A stretch of DNA of 21,773 bases from Tannerellaceae bacterium (GTDB lineage: Bacteria; Bacteroidota; Bacteroidia; Bacteroidales; Tannerellaceae). Shown in pieces: positions 6,760-13,823 of the stretch. The notes beneath the pieces were generated by a model. The model searched no databases and was not told where the DNA came from. It saw nothing but the letters and a program-made list of their open reading frames with translations. Within the stretch, counting starts at the first letter, position 1, and every line of letters starts with the position of its first letter. Where the stretch lies: contig JAISMW010000002.1 of the NCBI GenBank assembly GCA_031276545.1, positions 1-21,773 on the forward strand, in the 5' to 3' direction. Both the position numbers and the translations under genes were made by a program.

Positions 6760-7896
6760 ATGGAAAACTTAATTATCAGGAATTTCAAATGTTTCAGCAA
6801 TATGCCTGTTCTGCTGAATACGCTGACCGTGTTTGCCGGCGCCAACGGAAACGGGAAAAGCACAGCAATACAGGCCTTGCTGTATTTGAGACGGACGATA
6901 GAAGATTGTGCCCGGTGGAACGACGGCTACTATGTGTATCAAAAACCCAACGGAATGAATGTCGGACTGAATGGTGCGTATTGCCTTGCCTTGGGTAACA
7001 GCAGTCAGATATTAACGCGGGACTCCGAAGACAATACGGTTTTACTGGGACTGGATGAAGGCGACAGGAGGTTTCGTGTAACGTATCAGGTAAAGGATGA
7101 CGAGCTTTTTCTTACGCCGGTTGAAGTGGAAAACGGGCTTGATGCGGCTTCCTCCGGATTGTTTGCCCGGGAGTTTTACTATCTGAATGCGGAACGTATC
7201 GGGCCGAGAATAAAGCAGGATATTGCATTCTATGATTTTCCCAATACCGGTTTTCAGGGTGAAATGACAGCTCAGTTGCTGGGCGATACATCCTTCAACT
7301 ATTCGTTTAAAGTAAACAGCAAAAGAAAATTCGGGGAAGAAGAAAGCCCCCGTCTGCAACAGCAACTCAATGCGTGGCTGAATTACTTGATACCGGGAGT
7401 TGCCGTATCGGCTTCTTACCATATTGACACCCTGTCGGCACAGATACGGTTAAACAATCCGTTTACGAAAAACGATCCGGTCATCGCACCCAATATCGGC
7501 TTCGGCATCAGTTATGTATTGCCTGTTCTTGTCACGGGTTTGATAGCCAGGGAAGGCAGCTTTATGATTGTAGAAAATCCCGAAGCACATTTGCATCCGT
7601 CGGCACAGTCAAAGATAGGCCGCTTTCTTGCAAAGGTGGCAAACACCGGTGTGAAGATAATCGTTGAGACACACAGCGACCACGTCATCAACGGCATACA
7701 GGTAGCGGTTGCCCAAAAGGAAATAAATCCGGAATTTGTTACCGTCAATTTCTTTAATCAGACAGAAAGCTCCGGGCAGCCGGATTTAAAAAGCATATCC
7801 GTCAACGGGAAAGGAGAATTATCCTCATGGCCGAAAGGTTTCTTCGACCAGACTCAAATTGATTTTGCGGAACTGTTTAAAATCAGAAAACAATGA
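6760..7896 (+). CDS. AAA ATPase with DUF3696 tail, second cassette gene
   Basis: The 378-residue protein is an SMC/RecF/OLD-like ATPase: start ENLIIRNFKCF, Walker A GANGNGKST (residues 27-35), signature and Walker B region VENPEAHLHP (271-280), and the switch motif ETHSDH (303-308). The tail (GELSSWPKGFFDQ, then FAELFKIRK) is typical of DUF3696, a C-terminal extension on such ATPases. There is no TOPRIM nuclease domain as in OLD proteins. Such ATPases often act as the energy-using sensor of defence systems, paired with a separate effector. It starts five bases after the DUF262 stop and overlaps the next gene by four bases (ATGA), so the three proteins are probably made together. The DNA or phage signal it would sense is unknown. 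Confidence 0.88.
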   Translation: MENLIIRNFKCFSNMPVLLNTLTVFAGANGNGKSTAIQALLYLRRTIEDCARWNDGYYVYQKPNGMNVGLNGAYCLALGNSSQILTRDSEDNTVLLGLDEGDRRFRVTYQVKDDELFLTPVEVENGLDAASSGLFAREFYYLNAERIGPRIKQDIAFYDFPNTGFQGEMTAQLLGDTSFNYSFKVNSKRKFGEEESPRLQQQLNAWLNYLIPGVAVSASYHIDTLSAQIRLNNPFTKNDPVIAPNIGFGISYVLPVLVTGLIAREGSFMIVENPEAHLHPSAQSKIGRFLAKVANTGVKIIVETHSDHVINGIQVAVAQKEINPEFVTVNFFNQTESSGQPDLKSISVNGKGELSSWPKGFFDQTQIDFAELFKIRKQ

Positions 7897-8591
7897 GTAA
7901 TTATTTTCTGCTCAACGAAGCCGTCAATACGGGAAACTATCCTTCTTTCAGAGAAGGCATGCTGCCCTTAATTCCTATAGAAAAGGAGGAAGAAGATCAA
8001 TTCCTTCGGCATGACAGTCTTTGGGAACTGGAAATCATCATAGAGCTTTTCAGCAGTTGCGAATGGACACAGGATGAGCAGGCGCTTTCGAAATTTATCG
8101 AACAGATGACTCCCTCCGGCGATTACATCTCCAATTCCCGTGTGTTTGACTGTTTGTATCCAGAACAGTTGAATGCCTTTTTAGGAATAGACTTTTCAAA
8201 AACTGCTGTTGAAGTAGAAAGACAGATAACAGATAGCGGAAGTTTCCGTGCTTCAAAACATCATTACTATGCAACGCTGTCCTGCAACGGGGACAGGAAT
8301 AAAATGAAAGACTGTTTGAAACATCTGTATGGAAATGACTATATGTTCCATAGTGAAGCTATTGACGACATGACATACTGGAATCGGGAAAATCCTTCAC
8401 TGTATGCGAGAATACATGAACTATTAAAAGATATAAAGGCACATCCTTTTCAGGGTGGGACAGGAAAAACAGAAGTTTTGAAAAGGCAGGAAGGGATTGC
8501 CTCAAAAAGAATAAACAGGGAACATCGAATCAAATTCCGTTTGGTAAGGAACGTGATTCACATCTTTGCCTGCAAAGGACATTATAATTAA
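7893..8591 (+). CDS. YoeB-like toxin domain fused to an unknown N-terminal domain
   Basis: The 232-residue product has two parts. Residues about 151-232 align by eye along the whole of E. coli YoeB, a ribosome-dependent mRNA endonuclease: FHSEAIDDMTYWN, ARIHELLKDIKAHPFQG, GKTEVLK, SKRINREHRIKF and the terminal CKGHYN. The YoeB catalytic residues E46, R65 and H83 correspond to E194, R212 and H230 with almost the same spacing, so the domain looks active. Residues 1-150 are acidic near the start and match nothing I recognise; they may restrain the toxin or dock it on the partner proteins. No YefM-type antitoxin gene is present nearby. It overlaps the ATPase gene by ATGA and ends seven bases before argC. 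I regard it as the likely effector of the cassette. Confidence 0.85.
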   Translation: MSNYFLLNEAVNTGNYPSFREGMLPLIPIEKEEEDQFLRHDSLWELEIIIELFSSCEWTQDEQALSKFIEQMTPSGDYISNSRVFDCLYPEQLNAFLGIDFSKTAVEVERQITDSGSFRASKHHYYATLSCNGDRNKMKDCLKHLYGNDYMFHSEAIDDMTYWNRENPSLYARIHELLKDIKAHPFQGGTGKTEVLKRQEGIASKRINREHRIKFRLVRNVIHIFACKGHYN

Positions 8592-8598
8592 CTACTAT

Positions 8599-8612
8599 AT
8601 GATACGAATCGG
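8599..8612. repeat. Right 14-bp direct repeat, start of argC
   Basis: ATGATACGAATCGG, identical to 5398-5411, forms the first codons of argC (M-I-R-I-G). Because it is part of a working gene, this copy shows the sequence belonged to the host before the insertion. Confidence 0.9.
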
Positions 8613-9567
8613 AATCATCGGGGGTGCAGGATATACAGCGGGCGAGCTGATTCGCCTGCTGATCAATCATCCCGACGCGGAAATTGTATTCATTCACAGC
8701 ACAAGCCATGCGGACGAAAGGGTGGCAGATGTACACGGCGGACTGTTCGGCGAAACGGACATGGTCTTTTCGGACGTAGCGCTGACAGACGCCATCGACT
8801 TGCTCTTTTTCTGTACGGCTCACGGCGATACAAGGAAGTTTATCGAAAGTCATCCTCTGCCCGATGCACTGAAGGTGATAGATTTATCGGCCGACTACCG
8901 TATCAGGAGCGAAGAGCACGATTTTGTGTACGGCCTTCCGGAACTGAACCGGCGGCAGATTTGCAACTCGAAGCATATTGCCAATCCGGGATGTTTCGCC
9001 ACCTGTATTCAGCTTGCCGTCCTCCCGCTGGCCAGGCACCTGATGCTGAATGGAGAGCTGCATGTCCATGCCGTCACCGGCTCTACCGGTGCGGGCGTCA
9101 AGCCGGGGGCTACGACCCATTTTAGCTGGAGGTGCGATAACCTCTCGGTATACAAGCCCTTCGAGCATCAGCATCTGGCGGAGATAAGGCAAAGCCTCGT
9201 ACAGTTGCAGCACAGTTTCCGCAGCGCTGTAAACTTTATTCCGGTACGGGGCAATTTCGCCCGCGGCATATTTGCTACCACGTATATCAACACGAAGATT
9301 GAGCTGGCAGAGATACGGCATATCTACGAGACGTATTACAGCGATCATTCGTTCACCTTCCTGACAGACCGGAATCCCGACCTGAAGCAGGTGGTGAATA
9401 CCAACAAATGCCTCCTTCACCTGCAGAAGTTCGGCGACAAACTCCTTATTATATCCATGATCGATAACCTTCTGAAAGGCGCCAGCGGACAGGCTGTACA
9501 TAATATGAACCTCCTGTTCGGCCTTGAGGAAACCGTAGGGCTGCATCTGAAGCCCTCCGGATTTTAA
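8599..9567 (+). CDS. argC: N-acyl-glutamyl-phosphate reductase ArgC
   Basis: The 322-residue enzyme reduces N-acyl-glutamyl phosphate to the semialdehyde with NADPH, the third step of ornithine synthesis. It has the nucleotide-binding start GIIGGAGYTAGEL (residues 5-17), the SADYR motif (97-101) and the active-site cysteine in NPGCFAT (C132). In B. fragilis-type pathways the acyl group is succinyl; which one is used here cannot be read from this gene. The ATG at 8599 is chosen over one 33 bases upstream, because that one lies inside the preceding toxin gene and the family starts at MIRIGIIGG. ArgC is now separated from argG by 3.2 kb of foreign genes and depends on read-through from them or on a promoter I cannot see. 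Confidence 0.94.
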   Translation: MIRIGIIGGAGYTAGELIRLLINHPDAEIVFIHSTSHADERVADVHGGLFGETDMVFSDVALTDAIDLLFFCTAHGDTRKFIESHPLPDALKVIDLSADYRIRSEEHDFVYGLPELNRRQICNSKHIANPGCFATCIQLAVLPLARHLMLNGELHVHAVTGSTGAGVKPGATTHFSWRCDNLSVYKPFEHQHLAEIRQSLVQLQHSFRSAVNFIPVRGNFARGIFATTYINTKIELAEIRHIYETYYSDHSFTFLTDRNPDLKQVVNTNKCLLHLQKFGDKLLIISMIDNLLKGASGQAVHNMNLLFGLEETVGLHLKPSGF

Positions 9568-9578
9568 CCATAAATGCA

Positions 9579-10727
9579 ATGAATCTGTTTGATGTGTACC
9601 CCCGTTTCGATATCGAAATAGTAAGGGGAAAAGGATGCCGGGTATGGGACTCGGCAGGGAATGAGTATCTCGATTTGTACGGCGGTCATGCCGTCATTTC
9701 GGTCGGACACTCGCATCCCGATTACGTGGCGGCTATCACCGCCCAGCTTCATGCGCTGGGTTTCTATTCGAACCTGGTGGTGAACAGTTTGCAACAGGAA
9801 CTGGCCGACAGGCTGGGGCGCGCCTCGGGATACGGCGAGTATGCCCTCTTCCTTATCAATACCGGCGCCGAAGCCAACGAGAACGCGCTGAAGCTGGCTT
9901 CTTTCCACAACGGCAGGCGACGGGTTGTCTCCTTCCGGAAGTCGTTCCACGGACGTACCTCGGCTGCCGTTCGCGTGACGGACAACCCGGCCATCGTCGC
10001 CCCGGTGAACGAAGGGATCCCCGTGACCTTCCTGCCCGCCGGTAATCCTTCCCTGGTGGAAGAGGAGTTCAGGAAAGGGGATGTATCCTCGCTCATCATC
10101 GAAGGCATACAGGGAGTAGGCGGCATACAGATACCGTCCGACGAATTTCTTCGCTCGCTTCGCACACTCTGTACCCGATACGAGGTATGCCTTATCGTAG
10201 ACGAGATACAGTCGGGCTACGGACGGAGCGGGAAGTTCTTTGCCCACCAATATGCCGGCATACGTCCCGACATCATCACCGTGGCCAAAGGGATAGCCAA
10301 TGGATTCCCGATGGGCGCCGTGCTCATCAGTCCGATGTTCAAACCCGTTCACGGCATGCTGGGCACCACTTTCGGCGGCAATCATCCGGCCTGCGCTGCC
10401 GCCATTGCCGTACTGGACATACTGGAAAAGGAGCATCTGATAGAAAACGCCGAACGTATCGGCCGCTATCTGATGCAGGAACTTGCCGACCTTCCGGGTC
10501 TCCGGGAGATTCGCGGCCGGGGTCTGATGATAGGCCTTGAGTTTGAAGAACCCATCGGGGAAATCCGCCGCCGCCTGCTGTTCGATCATAAGGTGTTTAC
10601 CGGAGTAGCCGGTACCCATACCATTCGTCTGCTCCCTCCGCTCAGCCTGAGCGAAGCCGAAGCCGAAGAAGCCGTCGGGCGCTTCCGCCGGGCGATTCTT
10701 AATGGCAGGCGCTTTTCTCCGTCTTGA
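9579..10727 (+). CDS. argD: N-acyl-ornithine aminotransferase ArgD
   Basis: The 382-residue class III PLP-dependent aminotransferase converts N-acyl-glutamate semialdehyde to N-acyl-ornithine. Motifs seen are NTGAEANE (residues 94-101, cofactor phosphate contact), DEIQSGYGRSG (208-218) and the PLP lysine in TVAKGIANGFPMGA (K237). Length and order are normal for ArgD or its succinyl-ornithine form. It follows argC by 11 bases and appears to be the last gene of the operon; no clear terminator hairpin was found after it. Confidence 0.93.
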   Translation: MNLFDVYPRFDIEIVRGKGCRVWDSAGNEYLDLYGGHAVISVGHSHPDYVAAITAQLHALGFYSNLVVNSLQQELADRLGRASGYGEYALFLINTGAEANENALKLASFHNGRRRVVSFRKSFHGRTSAAVRVTDNPAIVAPVNEGIPVTFLPAGNPSLVEEEFRKGDVSSLIIEGIQGVGGIQIPSDEFLRSLRTLCTRYEVCLIVDEIQSGYGRSGKFFAHQYAGIRPDIITVAKGIANGFPMGAVLISPMFKPVHGMLGTTFGGNHPACAAAIAVLDILEKEHLIENAERIGRYLMQELADLPGLREIRGRGLMIGLEFEEPIGEIRRRLLFDHKVFTGVAGTHTIRLLPPLSLSEAEAEEAVGRFRRAILNGRRFSPS

Positions 10728-10752
10728 AGCGGCTTTCCGTCTTTAATTTTTC

Positions 10753-10780
10753 TTTGATAAAAAAAGTTTACGTAAGTTTG
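10753..10780 (+). promoter_or_regulatory. Probable promoter of the lipid head-group cluster
   Basis: TAAGTTTG at 10773-10780 matches the TAnnTTTG -7 consensus. A TTTG lies upstream at 10753-10756, but the gap of 16 bases is shorter than the usual 19 or so. Transcription would start near 10787, leaving about 18 bases before the ATG at 10805. Confidence 0.5.
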
Positions 10781-10804
10781 TGCTTCAAATCCGAAAAGAC
10801 AAGT

Positions 10805-11254
10805 ATGTTTAAAGATAAGACAATTGTATATACATCAGGAACATTCGATATGTTCCACTATAACCATCTCCGGATGATTAATTACGCCCGCAGCCTGGCC
10901 GACATTCTGATTGTGGGAGTAAGCACAGACGAGCTGGTAAGCTCCTACAAAGCGAAGCCTATCATACCTTTTCACGAACGGCTTCAGATTATTGAAGCGC
11001 TGAAGACACCGGACATCGTCATACCCCAGCACTCGCTCGACCATACGGAACTGGTCAGAAAACTGAATATCGACGCATTTGTGGTGGGTGACGACTGGTT
11101 CGGGAAGTACGACTATCTGGAAGAAGCCGGTGTAAAGGTTTTCTATTTTCCCTACGGCACAGGCGTATCCTCTTCAAACTTAAGAAAGACCATACACGAT
11201 TCGTACGAAGAACATTTGCAGGTACAGCAAAAGGCGAAACCTTCCATCCGATAA
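10805..11254 (+). CDS. Cytidylyltransferase family protein (TagD-like)
   Basis: The 149-residue protein belongs to the small nucleotidyltransferases that activate an alcohol phosphate as its CDP form, like glycerol-3-phosphate cytidylyltransferase. It shows GTFDMFHYNHLRMI near the N-terminus, GDDWFGKYDYL in the middle and the closing GVSSSNLRK. The usual HxGH nucleotide-binding signature reads HYNH here, with asparagine in place of glycine. The ATG at 10805 is chosen over one 81 bases upstream that overlaps the argD stop, because the later start follows a promoter-like box and gives the family N-terminus. It leads a four-gene cluster with a CDP-alcohol phosphotransferase, which would use its product. 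The substrate alcohol is unknown. Confidence 0.85.
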   Translation: MFKDKTIVYTSGTFDMFHYNHLRMINYARSLADILIVGVSTDELVSSYKAKPIIPFHERLQIIEALKTPDIVIPQHSLDHTELVRKLNIDAFVVGDDWFGKYDYLEEAGVKVFYFPYGTGVSSSNLRKTIHDSYEEHLQVQQKAKPSIR

Positions 11255-11273
11255 GGAAAAGCAAACAGATTAT

Positions 11274-12002
11274 ATGAAGAAACACGCCATCATCACCGGA
11301 GGAACGAAAGGAATCGGGAAATCCGTCGCTTCTTCTTTAGGAAAAGCAGGCTACGATCTCCTGCTGACGTTTGCTTCCGATGAAGAGACGGCGTTTCGCA
11401 CACGCGAGGAACTGCAGCGTGGAATTTCTTCGGAGGTTCGCCTGCTGAAAGCCGACATTTCCGACAGGCAGAGCATAGACCTTATATACGGTTATCTGAA
11501 GGAAAACAGGTGGCAGGTGGATGCCGTGGTCTTTAACGCCGGCCTGACCTGTCGCGATTCGTTTGAACAGATGCGTCCGGAGGACTGGGAAAAGGTGTTT
11601 TGGGGAAATGTTCATTTCCCCGTTTTTTTATTGCAGCGCATCATGGGTTTCATGCCTGAGGGAGGGTGCGCGGTCTTTACCGGTTCGCTGATGGGTATTC
11701 ACCCCCATTCGGTTTCGCTGGCTTACGGAGTAACGAAAAGTGCAGTACATGCCATGGTGAAAAACCTGGTGAAGTTTCTCGCTCCCTACAGGATAAGGGT
11801 CAATGCCGTAGCTCCCGGCTTTGTAGATACGGAATGGCAAAAGAACAAACCGGCGGAAATCAGACGCAATATCGAGAACAAGATTGCCCTGCAGCGTTTC
11901 TGCGATCCGGACGAGATTGCAGGGATATATAAAATGTTAATTGAGAATCATTATTTCAATGGCGAGATAATCGTGGCAGACGGCGGTTATTCGTATCAAT
12001 AA
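11274..12002 (+). CDS. Short-chain dehydrogenase/reductase (FabG-like)
   Basis: The 242-residue protein is a classical short-chain dehydrogenase with NAD(P)-binding TGGTKGIG (residues 8-15), NAG (88-90) and the catalytic set S138, Y151 and K155. It resembles 3-oxoacyl-ACP reductase FabG, but its place in a CDP-alcohol/acyltransferase cluster suggests a dedicated reduction of a lipid or head-group intermediate rather than general fatty-acid synthesis. It lies 19 bases after the cytidylyltransferase and eight before the phosphotransferase, so it is co-transcribed. The substrate cannot be named. Confidence 0.88.
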   Translation: MKKHAIITGGTKGIGKSVASSLGKAGYDLLLTFASDEETAFRTREELQRGISSEVRLLKADISDRQSIDLIYGYLKENRWQVDAVVFNAGLTCRDSFEQMRPEDWEKVFWGNVHFPVFLLQRIMGFMPEGGCAVFTGSLMGIHPHSVSLAYGVTKSAVHAMVKNLVKFLAPYRIRVNAVAPGFVDTEWQKNKPAEIRRNIENKIALQRFCDPDEIAGIYKMLIENHYFNGEIIVADGGYSYQ

Positions 12003-12010
12003 TTTATAGC

Positions 12011-12895
12011 ATGAGTGAGTTGAACAAAGAATATGAAGCTTCGCTAAAGTCTATAGAGACAGAGAATCGCATAGACAGGATTTTTTACCGTCCTTTAGGC
12101 TTTCGCATAGCCCGGATGTTACTTCCTACCCGAATCACGCCCAATATGGTGACGGTTATATCCATCTTTATCGGAGCTTTTTCCGGATACCTGTTTCACT
12201 ACCGGGATATGATGTACAACGTATGCGGTATTCTTTTGCTGATATTTGCTAATATTCTGGATTGTACGGACGGCCAGTTAGCCCGCCTTTCCGGAAACAA
12301 ATCCACGATCGGACGCATTCTGGACGGCCTTGCCGGCGATATATGGTTTACCTTCATCTACACAGGACTGGCATTCAGACTTTCTCACGAATACGGCACA
12401 TCCTGGTTTTATGCCGTGGCTGTGGCATCGGGGCTATCGCATTTAGGACAGGCGAACATTACCGACTATTACAAAACGTTGCACCTGTATTTCATCAGCA
12501 AGGAAAAAGGATACGAATTTCAGACCATAGAGCAGGTACGGGCGCATCATAAGGCAATGAAGCCGGGGCTGAATAAAGTGTTCTATCTGCTTTACCGGTT
12601 TTATACACTTGTACAGGAGAAAGCGACTCCTTCCCTTCAGCGGATGCTGGCTTCCTTACATGCCCGGTACGGGGATGATATCCCGCAGGACATACGGATA
12701 GCCTTCCGGGAAAAAAGCAGCAGGCTGATGACCTGCATCAACCTGATGACTTTTAACGGGCGCACAGTCATTTTGTTCATCGTCTTATTTACAGGTTTTG
12801 TATGGACTTATTTTGTATATGAAATTCTCTTTCTGAATATCGTATTAGCTGTTACCATGAAAAAGCATGAAAGAATGTGCGCGACTTTTTATTAA
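12011..12895 (+). CDS. CDP-alcohol phosphotransferase family membrane protein
   Basis: The 294-residue protein has several hydrophobic segments and the CDP-alcohol phosphotransferase signature: D84, D87-G88, A91-R92, G101 and D105. In the canonical motif the last aspartate comes three residues after the third one; here that site is G109 and the next aspartate is D110, one position later. It should move a phospho-alcohol from its CDP carrier to an acceptor at the inner membrane, probably using the product of the cytidylyltransferase two genes upstream. Head group and acceptor are unknown, and phospholipid, phosphosphingolipid or inositol-type products are all possible. The next gene follows after nine bases. 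Confidence 0.87.
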   Translation: MSELNKEYEASLKSIETENRIDRIFYRPLGFRIARMLLPTRITPNMVTVISIFIGAFSGYLFHYRDMMYNVCGILLLIFANILDCTDGQLARLSGNKSTIGRILDGLAGDIWFTFIYTGLAFRLSHEYGTSWFYAVAVASGLSHLGQANITDYYKTLHLYFISKEKGYEFQTIEQVRAHHKAMKPGLNKVFYLLYRFYTLVQEKATPSLQRMLASLHARYGDDIPQDIRIAFREKSSRLMTCINLMTFNGRTVILFIVLFTGFVWTYFVYEILFLNIVLAVTMKKHERMCATFY

Positions 12896-12904
12896 TTTTG
12901 CACT

Positions 12905-13732
12905 ATGAAAAAAAATGTGATAGATATTTCCGACTTGCAGAAGGCTGCGCCAATATTCAGAAGCAAATTCGGAACCTTCCTGGGAAAAAACTTATTGAAG
13001 TGGGTGTGTATTGACAAAGTAAACAAGGTGCATGCCAATCATTGCCACCTGAGAGGAGCCGCTTTTACGACAGCTCTCCTGAAAGACCCCTTAATTGACA
13101 TTCGATATGAAGTGCACAACAAAGAGAGGCTGGAAAATCTTCCGGAAGGCGCTTTTATTACCGTATCGAATCATCCGGTCGGCTCGCTGGACGGCATTAT
13201 CCTGATAGATATATTCGCAAGCCTTCGCCCTGATTTTCGTGTAATGGTAAACGGCGTACTCAGCCATATCGGAGCAATGAGCGACAACTTTGTTCCTGTA
13301 CGCCCCGATTCCAACAATCAGGGCACCGATCTCCGGAATGTGAACGGCATACGTACTTCCTTAGCCCATTTGCAGGAAGGGCATCCGATGGGCTTTTTCC
13401 CTTCGGGAGCTATCTCCTTTTATCATAAGGAAACAAAAACCGTCAGGGACAATGACTGGACGCACAGTGTGATACGCCTGATACGGAAGGCGAACGTACC
13501 GGTCTATCCGGTCTGCTTCGATTTCTACAACTCCTGCTTTTTTTACTGGCTGGGCAACATCAACTGGAAAATACGCATACTGCGCATTCCTGCCGAAGTA
13601 TTCAATAAACGGGGGAAAACAGCACATGTGTACATCGGCTCTCCCATACCGGCAGCAGAAATACAGGAGATAACCGACGAGAAAGAATTGGCGGCTTTCC
13701 TATACAGCAAAACCTGCGGTGCCAAAAAATAA
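12905..13732 (+). CDS. Lysophospholipid-type acyltransferase
   Basis: The 275-residue protein has acyltransferase motifs of the PlsC / hemolysin-type group: NHPVGSLDG (H90, D96) and FFPSGAISF (about residues 164-172). The histidine-to-aspartate spacing is one residue longer than in standard PlsC (HX4D) and fits the NHPxGxxDG form of the hemolysin-like branch, which includes O-acyltransferases of amino-acid lipids. It probably adds an acyl chain to the lipid made by this cluster. It is the last gene of the group. A TAATTTTG box five bases before its ATG is more likely chance than a promoter. Confidence 0.82.
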   Translation: MKKNVIDISDLQKAAPIFRSKFGTFLGKNLLKWVCIDKVNKVHANHCHLRGAAFTTALLKDPLIDIRYEVHNKERLENLPEGAFITVSNHPVGSLDGIILIDIFASLRPDFRVMVNGVLSHIGAMSDNFVPVRPDSNNQGTDLRNVNGIRTSLAHLQEGHPMGFFPSGAISFYHKETKTVRDNDWTHSVIRLIRKANVPVYPVCFDFYNSCFFYWLGNINWKIRILRIPAEVFNKRGKTAHVYIGSPIPAAEIQEITDEKELAAFLYSKTCGAKK

Positions 13733-13750
13733 ACACAGAATCCACCTTTC

Positions 13751-13784
13751 ATTGCGATAAATTGAGCTAAGATTTGTAATTTTG
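13751..13784 (+). promoter_or_regulatory. Probable promoter of the sigma-54 activator-secG operon
   Basis: TAATTTTG at 13777-13784 matches TAnnTTTG; ATTG at 13751-13754 is a partial -33 element at a 22-base gap. It lies about 40 bases before the ATG at 13824, in the gap that separates this operon from the lipid cluster. Confidence 0.45.
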
Positions 13785-13823
13785 ACAGGTAAACTGAAAT
13801 AATTACAGATACCCCAATTTATT

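Larger units (their letters stand above)
5412..8598 (+). mobile_element. Three-gene cassette inserted between argG and argC
   Basis: This 3187-bp block lies exactly between the two 14-bp repeats. It has five bases before the first ATG, three same-strand genes in tight succession, and seven bases after the last stop. I see no terminal inverted repeats, integrase, transposase or internal promoter. By eye it is more AT-rich than argG, argC and argD, most clearly in the third gene. Together with the duplicated junction this indicates acquisition from elsewhere. The mechanism is unknown: a recombinase core site, an unusually long target duplication or template switching are all possible. Confidence 0.75.

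Noticed and set aside
6760..7896. OLD-family nuclease or Gabija-type GajA
   Set aside because: The ATPase ends in a DUF3696-like tail directly after the switch motif, leaving no room for a TOPRIM nuclease domain, and no UvrD-like helicase follows.
5412..8598. Classical transposon or integron cassette
   Set aside because: No terminal inverted repeats, transposase, integrase or attC-like fold was seen at the borders; only the 14-bp direct repeat is present.
12893..12900. TAATTTTG as a promoter for the acyltransferase gene
   Set aside because: It is five bases from the ATG and has no -33 partner, and the gene is closely packed in an operon, so chance is more likely.
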